Positions 8,208-16,476 are shown, counted from the stretch's first letter. The stretch is DNA of 25,001 bases from Treponema sp. (GCA_016294035.1 JAEDCT010000027.1:1-25001); one strand, 5' to 3'. The notes: generated by a model not told the origin, from the sequence alone. Numbers and translations are program-made.

Positions 8208-8240
8208 TAAAGTCCGGAGGAAAAACCTTCGGACTTTTTT
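8208..8240 (+). terminator. Rho-independent terminator of the phosphohexomutase gene
   Basis: AGTCCGGAGG (8211-8220) pairs with CCTTCGGACT (8226-8235) around a five-A loop, followed by six T residues. Confidence 0.92.
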
Positions 8241-8247
8241 ATACGAG

Positions 8248-8450
8248 AATATCCCCTCAGGGACAGAACAATAATTTAACTATAAAAATACTACCAGTCA
8301 GTCATCGAATGACAAAACCGCTAGCTAGCGTCGCTACACACGCAAGCCGGCAAGGAAACTATCGTTCCGTCTTGCGAGTGTTTTTGCCATCCGGTGCCTT
8401 CCTTCCCGTATTTTTATAATAATTACTTCCACTGTCCGTGAGGGGATATT
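8248..8450. repeat. MITE-like palindromic element, copy A (203 bp)
   Basis: The 19-bp ends AATATCCCCTCAGGGACAG (8248-8266) and CTGTCCGTGAGGGGATATT (8432-8450) are inverted repeats with one mismatch. A second, inner inverted pair (ATAAAAATAC at 8282-8291 and GTATTTTTAT at 8408-8417) makes the whole unit a long imperfect palindrome. Between them lie a conserved 21-nt left module (8282-8302), a 20-nt variable spacer that closes a GTCAT/ATGAC hairpin (8301-8313), and a conserved 94-nt right module (8323-8416). The right module contains a CACACGCAAG/CTTGCGAGTG stem. No transposase or convincing target duplication is visible. It fills most of the gap between the phosphohexomutase terminator and the exonuclease gene. 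Confidence 0.8.
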
Positions 8451-8518
8451 TCCGTTTTTATATAACAAAAAGATGAGGAAAATTCCGGCGACAACCCCAG
8501 CCTGAAAAATATAAAAAA

Positions 8519-9157
8519 ATGGTTAAATTATTCAATGATTATAAACATCTGGCGCTAAACTATTACTCTGAAAAAGTATTTGTAGCCTTTGACACAGAAA
8601 CAACAGGACTAAAAGCCAGTGAAGATTTTATGATTGAAATTGGTGCAGTAAAATTTGATTGTGGCGGAATGATTGGTGAACCATTTGACATGCTGATCAG
8701 ACCACCAGTATTGATTCCTCCAATGATTGAAAATCTCACACACATCACAAATAACATGGTTCAGAATTGTCCCGAAGAAAAAGAAGCACTGATTCAGTTT
8801 TTAAAATACATAACATCTGACAACACAATTCTTGTTGCACACAATGCTCCCTTTGATCTGGGATTCATAAACACTGCCCTTGAAAGAAATCATTTTCCCA
8901 GGCTGAACAATACATGCATAGACACACTTCAGGTTGCAAGATGGGCCTATCCTGAACTTAAACTCTGCCAGCAAAAAGGACAATACAAGCTCCAGTCTCT
9001 GGCACAAAGATTTAATCTGCAGGTTGAGGCAGCTCACAGGGCATTTGATGATGCAAAAGTCTGCATGGGTATAATCAAGCAAATCATCAGGGATACAATG
9101 GACAGGCAAAAAGACATGGACAACCTGAACAAAGGTCTTCAGCTGACACTGTTCTAA
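8519..9157 (+). CDS. DnaQ-like 3'-5' exonuclease (DNA polymerase III epsilon-type)
   Basis: This 212-aa DEDDh exonuclease is predicted to remove 3' nucleotides, probably in proofreading or repair. Exo I is AFDTETTG (Asp25, Glu27), Exo II is VAHNAPFDLGF (Asp113) and Exo III is AHRAFDDAK (His173, Asp178), so the catalytic set is complete. The last residues are GLQLTLF. QLTLF fits the bacterial sliding-clamp binding consensus QL(S/D)LF, which supports recruitment to the replication clamp. No polymerase, helicase or UvrC-like nuclease domain is fused. No Shine-Dalgarno site precedes the ATG, and the sequence just before it is A-rich. The promoter may lie in or beside the repeat element upstream. 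Whether it is the main epsilon subunit or an auxiliary exonuclease cannot be told here. Confidence 0.88.
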   Translation: MVKLFNDYKHLALNYYSEKVFVAFDTETTGLKASEDFMIEIGAVKFDCGGMIGEPFDMLIRPPVLIPPMIENLTHITNNMVQNCPEEKEALIQFLKYITSDNTILVAHNAPFDLGFINTALERNHFPRLNNTCIDTLQVARWAYPELKLCQQKGQYKLQSLAQRFNLQVEAAHRAFDDAKVCMGIIKQIIRDTMDRQKDMDNLNKGLQLTLF

Positions 9158-9192
9158 ACTCATTGAAAGCACTGTATGACTTTTTGCATTTA

Positions 9193-9221
9193 TTGTTTTT
9201 TTTGATCTTTTTCAATAAAAT
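9193..9221 (+). promoter_or_regulatory. Predicted leaderless promoter of the MATE gene
   Basis: TTGTTT (9193-9198) and TAAAAT (9216-9221) are 17 nt apart. The -10 ends 6 nt before the ATG at 9228, so transcription should begin at or next to the start codon. No Shine-Dalgarno site is present. Confidence 0.55.
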
Positions 9222-9227
9222 AGTTTC

Positions 9228-10625
9228 ATGTCAGAAAATGAAATAACAAAAGAAAACAAAATGGGCACCATGCCCGTGACTCCCCTTTTGCTGAACATGT
9301 CTCTTCCAATCATGTTCTCGATGCTGATTCTTGCAGGATATAATATCGTTGACAGTTTCTTTGTTTCTAAGATTTCAGAAGGAACAATAAATCTCGGAGA
9401 AGAAGCTCTCTCTGCTATGGCAATTGCATTCCCTATACAGACACTGACAATTGCATTTGGAATCGGAACTGCAGTTGGTGTAAATGCCCTGCTGGCAATG
9501 AAACTTGGAGAAAAGGATTATGACACTGTTAGTAAAATTGCAGTCAACGGACTTTTCCTTACATTTTGCACGACAATACTTTTTTGCCTGATTTGCAAAT
9601 TCGCAGTTGATCCCTACATCAAGTCACAGACATCAAACCCGGTAATCATCAGAATGACAAAAGAATACCTGACCATCATTCTGTACGTATCACTTCCTTC
9701 ATTTCTTGGCGTTATGTCAGATAGAATTCTTCAGGCAACAGGCCTTACATTCTACACAATGCTCACAATGCTTAGTGGAGCCATTTTCAACATCATATTT
9801 GATCCGCTTCTGATTTTTGGAATCGGACCTTTTCCACGAATGGGAATTTCAGGTGCAGCAATAGCCACAGTATCCGGTCAATTCATGGGCTTTCTTCTTT
9901 CAATATTTTTCAACCTGAAAGTAAATAAGGAAGTAAGATTTAAATTCAAAGGATTCAAACCTGATTTAAAGATCATTGGCAGCATATACAAAATTGCAGC
10001 CCCATCAATTCTGATGCAATCCGTTAACTCACTGACAACTTACGGAATGAATCTTGTTCTCAAGTCATTTAAACTGATTGGTGACACCGCCATTGCCGTA
10101 TACGGACTTTATTTCAAGCTCAACAGTTTTGTCTTCATGCCCTTATTTGGGCTTACAACAGGAATGGTTCCAATTGTTTCATACAACTTTGGGGCAAGAA
10201 AAAGAAAGAGAATCATTACAACAATCAAGTCTACCCTAATGTTTGCAATTGGAATCATGTGCATTGGAATTATTATATTTGAATTCTTCCCGGAAAAACT
10301 CCTGAGCTTGTTCGACGCAAAAGAAAACATGATGAACATTGGAAAGTCTTGTCTAAGAATTATTGCTCCAAGTTTCATCGGAGCAGCCATGTCCATTACA
10401 TTCAGTTCTGTTTTCCAGGCAATGGGCCGTGCAGTTTACAGCATGATAATTTCAATAATCCGACAGCTGGCAGTGCTTCTTCCAACAGCATATCTTCTGG
10501 CACTAACAGGAAACATAAACAATGTCTGGTTCTGCTTCCTTATAGCCGAAATTTTTGCCATTTCAATTTCAGCATACTACATGCACAGACTCAACAGAAA
10601 ATATCTTCGTCCAATGGAAGATTAG
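9228..10625 (+). CDS. MATE family efflux transporter
   Basis: This 465-aa inner-membrane protein has about twelve hydrophobic segments arranged as two MatE halves. The N-terminal part has the family pattern TPLLLNMSLPIMFSMLILAGYNIVD followed by SFFVSKISEG, and ALSAMAIAFPIQTL. The second half begins near KIAAPSILMQSVNSL. Such proteins export cationic drugs or metabolites using a Na+ or H+ gradient; the substrate is unknown. Family length is usually 440-480, so it looks intact. The start at 9228 lacks a Shine-Dalgarno site but sits just past a good promoter, which fits a leaderless mRNA. It follows the exonuclease gene by 70 nt but probably uses its own promoter. It converges with the LysM gene. 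Confidence 0.92.
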   Translation: MSENEITKENKMGTMPVTPLLLNMSLPIMFSMLILAGYNIVDSFFVSKISEGTINLGEEALSAMAIAFPIQTLTIAFGIGTAVGVNALLAMKLGEKDYDTVSKIAVNGLFLTFCTTILFCLICKFAVDPYIKSQTSNPVIIRMTKEYLTIILYVSLPSFLGVMSDRILQATGLTFYTMLTMLSGAIFNIIFDPLLIFGIGPFPRMGISGAAIATVSGQFMGFLLSIFFNLKVNKEVRFKFKGFKPDLKIIGSIYKIAAPSILMQSVNSLTTYGMNLVLKSFKLIGDTAIAVYGLYFKLNSFVFMPLFGLTTGMVPIVSYNFGARKRKRIITTIKSTLMFAIGIMCIGIIIFEFFPEKLLSLFDAKENMMNIGKSCLRIIAPSFIGAAMSITFSSVFQAMGRAVYSMIISIIRQLAVLLPTAYLLALTGNINNVWFCFLIAEIFAISISAYYMHRLNRKYLRPMED

Positions 10626-10637
10626 CTTTCCAGACAC

Positions 10638-10690
10638 AAAAAAAAGCACAGGCACACTTAGATTATTTTTGATGCACCTGTGCTTTATTA
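10638..10690. terminator. Terminator shared by MATE and LysM genes
   Basis: AAAGCACAGG (10643-10652) pairs with CCTGTGCTTT (10677-10686). On the minus strand the stem is followed by eight T residues, so it is strongest for the LysM gene. On the plus strand the T tract is short (TTTATT). Confidence 0.85.
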
Positions 10691-10701
10691 GAATAAAACC
10701 C

Positions 10702-11568
10702 CTAACCTCTAGGAGCCTTTGCAGGATCGATTGGTTTGGCTTTCTGGAAAACCATGAAACTTACCTGGCTTGTTCCCTTGATGCTGTCTGTTCCTGCAAT
10801 TCCGATTGAATCCCCAAAATCTACATAGTCACCTTTCTTGACCCTTATGGCACTCAATCCAGAATAAACATATATGTAATCACCCAGTGACTGAACAAAA
10901 ACAACCTGTCCATATCCGCGATAGTTTCCAACATACATAACAGTACCTGCGCGAACACTGTTTACACTTTCATTTTTCTGAGCACTCAGCTGAACACCGC
11001 TAACCTTGCCATTAGTATATGTAACAGTAGGATTTTTAACAGGCCATGTAAGTTTTGAATCGCCTTTCTTTGTTGAATAGTTTCTTGGATCCTTTGACGG
11101 AAGATCCGGCAACGTGGCTTTTGACGTATCAACAATTGTCACCGGAATCTTAAGCTTCTGTCCGATTTTCAGAGCATTCGAATCATCAGAAAGATTATTA
11201 AGTTTCTTAAGCTCAGAAACAGTTATGCCATTGATCTTTGCAATTCTGTAAAAAGTGTCTCCTTTCTGAACGGTATATGAATCGAATTTTCTTTCATTTA
11301 AAGATACTGATGGGGAAGTCTTGTTACCAGAAACTGAATTTTCAGAATCAGGAATAACCAGATTTTGTCCGATTTTAAGGACATCATTTTTTGTAAGTCC
11401 ATTTGCAGAACACAGCTGGTCAACAGAAATCCCGTACTTTTTGCTGATTGAATAATACGTCTCTCCCTTTCCAACAGTATGTGTTGCAGAAAACCCCAAA
11501 GAGGCAAGAACACATGCCAGGGCAAATGAAACAAATCTTCTTGTACAATCAAAAACAGACACTTTCAT
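10702..11568 (-). CDS. LysM-repeat protein with degenerate LytM/M23 domain
   Basis: This 288-aa exported protein has a signal peptide (1-28, FSA cut), LysM 1 (about 30-73, HTVGKGETYYSISKKYGIS to IGQNLVIP), LysM 2 (about 98-142) and a C-terminal M23/LytM-like region (about 173-283) with GYGQVVFVQSLGDYIYVYSGL, VKKGDYVDFGDSIGIAG and VSFMVF. The zinc-ligand positions appear lost: the HxxxD position reads SGVQLS, the middle His is Gln (VQSLG), and the HxH position lacks His (VSFMVF). Catalytically dead LytM proteins such as EnvC and NlpD activate cell-wall amidases, so a regulatory role at peptidoglycan is inferred. A GATAAT box ends 6 nt before the ATG, but no good -35 is seen. No Shine-Dalgarno site is visible. 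Confidence 0.88.
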   Translation of the reverse strand: MKVSVFDCTRRFVSFALACVLASLGFSATHTVGKGETYYSISKKYGISVDQLCSANGLTKNDVLKIGQNLVIPDSENSVSGNKTSPSVSLNERKFDSYTVQKGDTFYRIAKINGITVSELKKLNNLSDDSNALKIGQKLKIPVTIVDTSKATLPDLPSKDPRNYSTKKGDSKLTWPVKNPTVTYTNGKVSGVQLSAQKNESVNSVRAGTVMYVGNYRGYGQVVFVQSLGDYIYVYSGLSAIRVKKGDYVDFGDSIGIAGTDSIKGTSQVSFMVFQKAKPIDPAKAPRG

Positions 11569-11617
11569 AGTCTGATTATCGGAACAATTCGCCCAAATAT
11601 TTAGTTAAAATTGCGAA

Positions 11618-11672
11618 CAAAAAAAGCTGTCCCCAGGCAAGTTCATTAAAGATACCCGATGGACAGCTCTTT
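11618..11672 (-). terminator. Rho-independent terminator of the lysC-dapB operon
   Basis: On the minus strand AGCTGTCC (11668-11661) pairs with GGACAGCT (11632-11625), followed by a T run. It lies about 20 nt after the dapB stop. Confidence 0.9.
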
Positions 11673-11688
11673 GTTTTCTTATGATTGA

Positions 11689-12480
11689 CTAGAACATTCC
11701 TGGAAAAACATCCGCCATGCCGTAGAGTTTTCCAGCAAAAAGTTTTCCTTCATCAAGAAGTTCCTTGAGATTTATTACAGCGTGAACCGCTCCGCTTGCA
11801 AAACCCTGGCGGCTTCTTGCTGTGTGTGTAAGTTCAATAGTATCTGCAGCGCTGTCAAAGAAAATCTTGTGAGTTCCAGGAACACTTCCACATCTTGTTG
11901 ATGAAACATGAAATTCATTTGGCTTTGGACGAGCCTTGAATTCGTTTGTTACGATGGTATCCTTGCGTGAAAGGAATTCCATTGCATGCTTTGCAAGATC
12001 AAGTGCTGTACCAGATGGACTGTCTGCCTTCTGATTATGGTGCATTTCCCAGAGAGCTGCATCATATTCCTCAAAGTGATCCACAAGGCGGCATGCTTCC
12101 TCAACTATTTTATAAAAAACATTTACACCAATTGAAAAGTTTGCACTTGTCATGATAGTTCCGCCACATGAAGCAGCAAGAGCGGCAACCTCATCCTTCT
12201 TGTCATTCCAGCCTGTAGTTCCCACAACAAGAGGAAGTTTTGTTGGAAGAAGAGCCTTAATGTTATCTAGTACTGAAGCAGGATGTGTAAACTCAATGAT
12301 ACCTTCTGCACCGCTTGCAACAATTGCATCAACCATAGCCTTTGTGTCACCTGCAGCAATCTTTACTTTTGCATCTTCTGAAAAAACATCAATTGTTGTT
12401 ACAACACTATGGCCAAGACCAAGGGCTGCCTGTTCAATCATGTGCCCCATTTTTCCATATCCGACTAAAGCAATTTTCAT
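11689..12480 (-). CDS. dapB: 4-hydroxy-tetrahydrodipicolinate reductase
   Basis: This 263-aa cytoplasmic enzyme reduces 4-hydroxy-tetrahydrodipicolinate with NAD(P)H in the diaminopimelate/lysine pathway. The N-terminal Rossmann motif is ALVGYGKMGHMI. The substrate loop WEMHHNQKADSPSGTALDLA carries the catalytic His pair and the conserved Lys. ELTHTARSRQGFASGAVHAV is the family C-terminal motif. VVGTTGW and SANFSIGVN are also present. Length is normal. CGGAGG just upstream of the ATG at 12480 is a strong ribosome binding site, and only 12 nt separate it from the lysC stop, so the two form an operon. Diaminopimelate for peptidoglycan and lysine for protein are the expected products. Confidence 0.96.
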   Translation of the reverse strand: MKIALVGYGKMGHMIEQAALGLGHSVVTTIDVFSEDAKVKIAAGDTKAMVDAIVASGAEGIIEFTHPASVLDNIKALLPTKLPLVVGTTGWNDKKDEVAALAASCGGTIMTSANFSIGVNVFYKIVEEACRLVDHFEEYDAALWEMHHNQKADSPSGTALDLAKHAMEFLSRKDTIVTNEFKARPKPNEFHVSSTRCGSVPGTHKIFFDSAADTIELTHTARSRQGFASGAVHAVINLKELLDEGKLFAGKLYGMADVFPGMF

Positions 12481-12492
12481 TTCATCCTCCGA

Positions 12493-13815
12493 TTAGAACA
12501 AGGCTGCATGCACAACCTGAACAGTCTTATCTGCCTCTTCCATATTAACAAGGAAACTGATGTTTACCTTGCTTGCACCCTGGCTGATCATCTGAACATT
12601 GATGCCTTCCTTGTTGAGTGCATCAAAAGCCTTTGCAAGAATTGCACTTGAATGGCTGGCATCACAAATTACAGTAATAATTGCCTTGTCTCCAGTTGCC
12701 TTGACTTCTGCAACGCGACCGAGATCTTCAAGAAGCCCGGACAAATCAGACTTTGTGTTGACTGTAAGAGAAACTGAAACCTCAGAAGTTGCAATAACAT
12801 CAATACTGATATTCCACTTGAGGAACTGGTTGAAGATATGTGCAAGGAATCCTGCAGCCCCCAGCATGCGGCTGGACTGAATATCAATCAAAGTTACGTT
12901 CTTTACCTTTGTGATTGCTGTTACTGGAGGAACAGATCCCGTGTGCTTTTCAACAATCAAAGTACCTTCACTCTTAATGTTGTAGCTGTTCTTCACGCGA
13001 ACTGGAGTTCCTGTCTTGCGGCAAGGAATCATTGAGCGTGGATGAAGAACCTGTGCTCCGAAAATTGCAAGTTCCTGGGCTTCTTCGTATGTTACTTCTG
13101 GAACCGGCTTTGCATCTTTTACAAGGCGCGGGTCTGTTGTCATGATACCATCAACATCTTTCCATGTCTGGATTTCCTTTGCGCCCATTGCTGAACCAAT
13201 CATTGTTGCACTAAGATCGGAACCACCGCGTCCAAGTGTTGTAATTGTTCCGTGCTTATCCTTTGCAATAAATCCGGTTACAATAGGAATCTCTTTCTGC
13301 CTGCCATTTTTGTAGTCGTTCAGATACTTTGGAATGTTTTCCCATACTTCATCAAGAAGTTCTGCAGCCATGTAGTTGCTGTCAGATACAATTCCAATAT
13401 CCCATGCATCATAAAACTTTGCAGGTGTTCCAAGTTTTGTAAGGTAAGCAGCCATCATGCGAACACTCATTCTTTCGCCAAATGAAACAAGATAGTCGCG
13501 GGAACGCTTTGAAAGTTCCTTGAGCATGCTGATACCAGTCAAAAGAGTCTTGAGTTCACCAAGAAGTTCTTTGATTGCAGGCACATCAATTCCAAGTTCC
13601 TTTGCTGTATCAAAGTGAAGCTTTTCAACTTTTTCAATATCAACCTTTCCATTTACAGCCATGTCTGCTGCTTCAAGAAGGTGATCTGTTGTATCACCCA
13701 TTGCACTCAATACAATTGCCGGAAGATCTGATTTGTATTCCTGAATAATTTCTGCTACGTGTCTAATGCGGTCAGCATTTGCAACTGAAGATCCGCCGAA
13801 TTTCATTACTATCAT
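12493..13815 (-). CDS. lysC: Aspartate kinase (monofunctional, ACT-regulated)
   Basis: This 440-aa enzyme phosphorylates aspartate, the first step to lysine, diaminopimelate, threonine and methionine. The kinase domain shows MKFGGSSVANADRIRHVAEI, VSFGERMSVRMMAAYL, GRGGSDLSATMIGSAMGA and WKDVDGIMTTDPRLV. Two C-terminal ACT domains follow (VTLIDIQSSRMLGAAGFLA, and AIITVICDASHSSAILAKAF with VNISFLV), as expected for end-product inhibition. No homoserine dehydrogenase is fused. I chose the ATG at 13815 (MIVMKFGG) over 13851 because a TTGAAT-N17-TATAAT promoter lies between them and ends 7 nt before it. A third choice is the ATG at 13806. No lysine riboswitch can fit upstream. It is co-transcribed with dapB. 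Confidence 0.95.
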   Translation of the reverse strand: MIVMKFGGSSVANADRIRHVAEIIQEYKSDLPAIVLSAMGDTTDHLLEAADMAVNGKVDIEKVEKLHFDTAKELGIDVPAIKELLGELKTLLTGISMLKELSKRSRDYLVSFGERMSVRMMAAYLTKLGTPAKFYDAWDIGIVSDSNYMAAELLDEVWENIPKYLNDYKNGRQKEIPIVTGFIAKDKHGTITTLGRGGSDLSATMIGSAMGAKEIQTWKDVDGIMTTDPRLVKDAKPVPEVTYEEAQELAIFGAQVLHPRSMIPCRKTGTPVRVKNSYNIKSEGTLIVEKHTGSVPPVTAITKVKNVTLIDIQSSRMLGAAGFLAHIFNQFLKWNISIDVIATSEVSVSLTVNTKSDLSGLLEDLGRVAEVKATGDKAIITVICDASHSSAILAKAFDALNKEGINVQMISQGASKVNISFLVNMEEADKTVQVVHAALF

Positions 13816-13822
13816 GCAGAAA

Positions 13823-13851
13823 ATTATAGTGAAATGGCAGTTTAAATTCAA
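13823..13851 (-). promoter_or_regulatory. Predicted leaderless promoter of lysC-dapB
   Basis: Minus-strand TTGAAT (13851-13846) and a consensus TATAAT (13828-13823) are 17 nt apart. Seven nt (TTTCTGC) separate the -10 from the ATG at 13815, placing the transcription start at the A of the start codon. Confidence 0.65.
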
Positions 13852-13867
13852 TTAATGGAATAATTAA

Positions 13868-13905
13868 CAAAAAAAAAGCCTCCGGAGTTTAATCCGAAGG
13901 CTTTC
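13868..13905 (-). terminator. Rho-independent terminator of the transketolase operon
   Basis: On the minus strand AAAGCCTTCGGA pairs with TCCGGAGGCTTT around a 6-nt loop, followed by a long T run. Confidence 0.92.
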
Positions 13906-13923
13906 ATCCATCATGGGGTCATA

Positions 13924-15891
13924 TTATTTTGCAAGAAGTTCAGCAAGCTTTTCTGCAGTAAATCCCAGGTCCTCTGCTACCTTGAGTGCCGGGCCAGACT
14001 CACCGAAACGATCGATTGTAAACAAGTCTTCCTTCTTGGCATACTGTTCCCAACCCATCTTGTTACCAGCTTCAGCAACAACAACACGATTTGTCTTTCC
14101 AATAACTGACTTCTGATACTTTTCATCCTGAGATTCAAAGAGATTCTTATCCAAAACTGAAACAACACGAATCTTCTTTGAAGAGCATATATCAGCAGCC
14201 TTGAGAGCCATTTCAACTTCAGAACCTGAAGCAAGAATTGTGATATCAGGAGCATCTGCACCGTTACGAACAACGTATGCACCCTTTCTTGCATTTTCCC
14301 TCCAATTCTTGTCATCCTTTTCATAAACTGTAATTGCCTGGCGGGTAAATGCCATGAGAACCGGATGGTCCTTAGAATCCATTGCCATTTCCCATGCAAC
14401 ATGACTTTCTTCTGCATCACCAGGACGGAGCATCTGAACATTCGGCATACATCTTACAGAAGCAAGAGTTTCTGTAGGCTGATGTGTAGGTCCGTCTTCT
14501 CCAACATAGATTGAATCGTGTGTGAGAATGTAAATGTTTGGAATCTTTGAAAGTGCTGCAACACGAAGAGATGGCCTGAAATAATCTGTAAATACGAAGA
14601 ATGTTGCCCCGAAAGCACGAAGTCCACCATGAAGGTTGATTCCATTCATAACCTGACTCATTGCAAATTCGCGAATACCATATTCAATTGTGCGGCCTTT
14701 TCTGTTTTCTGAAGAATAAGTTCCGTCATCATTCTTTACCTTAGTTTTGTTTGGTCCCTGAAGGTCAGCTGATCCGCCAACGAGCCATTCGTATGTATCA
14801 CACATATAATTCAGGCTCTTTCCTGATGCATCACGAGTTGCAAGCTTGTCCCCCACCTTGTATGAAGGAACATCTGCCTTTCCAGTTGGCTTCTGATTCC
14901 AGTATGCATCCCATTTTTCAGCAAGTTCCGGATTTTCCTTTGACCAGGCATCAAATTCCTTCTTCCAGTCTTCTTCTGCCTGTGCGAACTCCTTCCTTTT
15001 TTCTTCAAAATACTTATATGCTTCTGGAACAACATAGAACTGCTGGTCTTCCGGAAGTCCCAGGTTGATTTTTGCTTCCCTACAGCCTTCTTCACCCAGT
15101 GGAGCACCATGAACATCTGCAGTACCAGCCTTTGGAGCACCCTTACCAATTGTTGACTTAAGGATGATTAAAGTTGGTTTTCCCTCTTCCTTCTTTGCAA
15201 TTTCTACAAGATCTGCAATCTCGCCAATATTGTACATTGATCCGCGAAGAACCTGCCATCCGTATGAAAGATAGCGCTGCTCAATATTTTCTGAGAATGT
15301 AACGTCAGTGCATCCATCAATGGAAATCTTGTTTTCATCATAGAACACAATGAGTTTTCCAAGCTTGAGAGTTCCGGCAAGTGAACATGCCTCAGAAGAA
15401 ACACCTTCCTCAAGACAACCTTCACCAACGAGGGCATATGTATAATGATCAACGATCGTGCGTTTTGGCGTGTTAAAGCGGGCTGCAAGCATTGTTTCTG
15501 CAATAGCCATACCAACTGCAGCAGCAATACCCTGACCCAAAGGACCAGATGTACATTCAACACCGTCTGTATCACCATATTCAGGATGACCAGGACAACG
15601 AGATCCAACCTGACGGAAGCGCTTAATGTCATCCATGGAAATTTTATAGCCGGCAAGATGAAGTGCAGAATAGATCAGCATTGATCCATGGCCTGCAGAC
15701 AATACAAAACGGTCTCGGTCAACCCATTTTGAGTTAGCCGGATTGTGCTTCAAAACCTCACCGTAAAGAACAGCAGCAACTTCTGCAGCACCAAGGGGAA
15801 GACCAGGATGTCCTGAATTTGCCTTCTGAATGGCATCCATTGAAAGACTGCGAATTGAAAGTGCAACAGCTTCAATACTCTTCTTGTCCAT
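13924..15891 (-). CDS. tkt: Transketolase
   Basis: This 655-aa thiamine-diphosphate enzyme of the non-oxidative pentose phosphate pathway moves two-carbon ketol units between sugar phosphates. Motifs in order: SGHPGLPLGAAEVAAVLYGE (residues about 25-45), GHPEYGDTDGVECTSGPLGQ, then GEGCLEEGVSSEACSLAG with IVFYDENKISIDG for ThDP-Mg binding. The pyrimidine-binding half has YGIREFAMSQVMNGINLHGG, and then HDSIYVGEDGPTHQPTETLA. The C-terminal domain follows. Length is normal. The start at 15891 (MDKKSIEAVALS) was chosen because AGGAG lies about 8 nt upstream; the frame stays open for 18 more codons without any site. It is the second gene after a PTS IIA-like gene, 98 nt apart, and ends at a strong terminator. 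Confidence 0.96.
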   Translation of the reverse strand: MDKKSIEAVALSIRSLSMDAIQKANSGHPGLPLGAAEVAAVLYGEVLKHNPANSKWVDRDRFVLSAGHGSMLIYSALHLAGYKISMDDIKRFRQVGSRCPGHPEYGDTDGVECTSGPLGQGIAAAVGMAIAETMLAARFNTPKRTIVDHYTYALVGEGCLEEGVSSEACSLAGTLKLGKLIVFYDENKISIDGCTDVTFSENIEQRYLSYGWQVLRGSMYNIGEIADLVEIAKKEEGKPTLIILKSTIGKGAPKAGTADVHGAPLGEEGCREAKINLGLPEDQQFYVVPEAYKYFEEKRKEFAQAEEDWKKEFDAWSKENPELAEKWDAYWNQKPTGKADVPSYKVGDKLATRDASGKSLNYMCDTYEWLVGGSADLQGPNKTKVKNDDGTYSSENRKGRTIEYGIREFAMSQVMNGINLHGGLRAFGATFFVFTDYFRPSLRVAALSKIPNIYILTHDSIYVGEDGPTHQPTETLASVRCMPNVQMLRPGDAEESHVAWEMAMDSKDHPVLMAFTRQAITVYEKDDKNWRENARKGAYVVRNGADAPDITILASGSEVEMALKAADICSSKKIRVVSVLDKNLFESQDEKYQKSVIGKTNRVVVAEAGNKMGWEQYAKKEDLFTIDRFGESGPALKVAEDLGFTAEKLAELLAK

Positions 15892-15989
15892 AAAATAACT
15901 CCTAAATTTATATAAGGGGATATGCTTCAGATATCCGTCGAGCACCAGCTGGAAACAGCCGGATGCATCGATTTGCCATAAAATAAAGC

Positions 15990-16454
15990 CTAGCTGACCT
16001 TTGACATGAGTTCCAGAAGATTGTCCTTCGATGGCTTCAATGCAAGAGCCTTAGTAAAGGAATCATCCTTCAAAATCTTGGCAAGAGAAGAAAGAGCCTT
16101 GATATGGAACTGTGTTGAATTAGACAAAAGAATGAAAAGCGATGAAACCCTTCTCGAATCAGGAGCCTTCATGTCCAGTGTGTTTCTCAGAAAGCAAACA
16201 ATAATGCGACAGTCATCCTCGCTCTTCATCACGGGTGCCTTCGGGTGAGGAATTGCAACTCCCTTTCCCACTGCCGTGCTGAGAATCTTTTCTCGATTTA
16301 AAAGTTCCTCTGCCAGCATTTCACCAGTAATATATTCCGGAAGCTCTACATTCTTTGCAACATTCTTGAAAACTTCTTCAATAGTGTCACCTTCAACAGA
16401 ATACAAAACCTGACCCTTTTCCACCAGGGAAACTGCATCAAATTTTTCCGTCAT
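15990..16454 (-). CDS. PTS IIA domain protein, fructose/PtsN type
   Basis: This 154-aa cytoplasmic protein carries one EIIA-fructose/mannitol (PtsN-like) domain. The phospho-acceptor is His70 in GKGVAIPHPKAP. IIVCFLRNTLDMKAPDSRRV and SLFILLSNSTQFHIKALSSLAKIL match the rest of the fold. No IIB or IIC genes are near, so it is more likely a regulatory phosphocarrier than part of a sugar importer; treponemes are known to keep PTS relay proteins without a complete permease. TTTGGAGA just before the ATG at 16454 fixes the start. A longer frame to 16538 would run through the repeat element and is rejected. It is followed 98 nt later by transketolase with no terminator between, which suggests co-transcription. 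Confidence 0.88.
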   Translation of the reverse strand: MTEKFDAVSLVEKGQVLYSVEGDTIEEVFKNVAKNVELPEYITGEMLAEELLNREKILSTAVGKGVAIPHPKAPVMKSEDDCRIIVCFLRNTLDMKAPDSRRVSSLFILLSNSTQFHIKALSSLAKILKDDSFTKALALKPSKDNLLELMSKVS

Positions 16455-16476
16455 ACTCGTCTCCAAATCTTTTTGA

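Noticed and set aside
8198..8419. 73-aa plus-strand frame between the mutase and exonuclease genes
   Set aside because: It starts in a terminator stem and runs through the repeat element. It has no coding character.
15892..15945. 18-codon N-terminal extension of transketolase
   Set aside because: The start at 15891 has AGGAG upstream and begins at the normal family N-terminus. The extension has no ribosome site.
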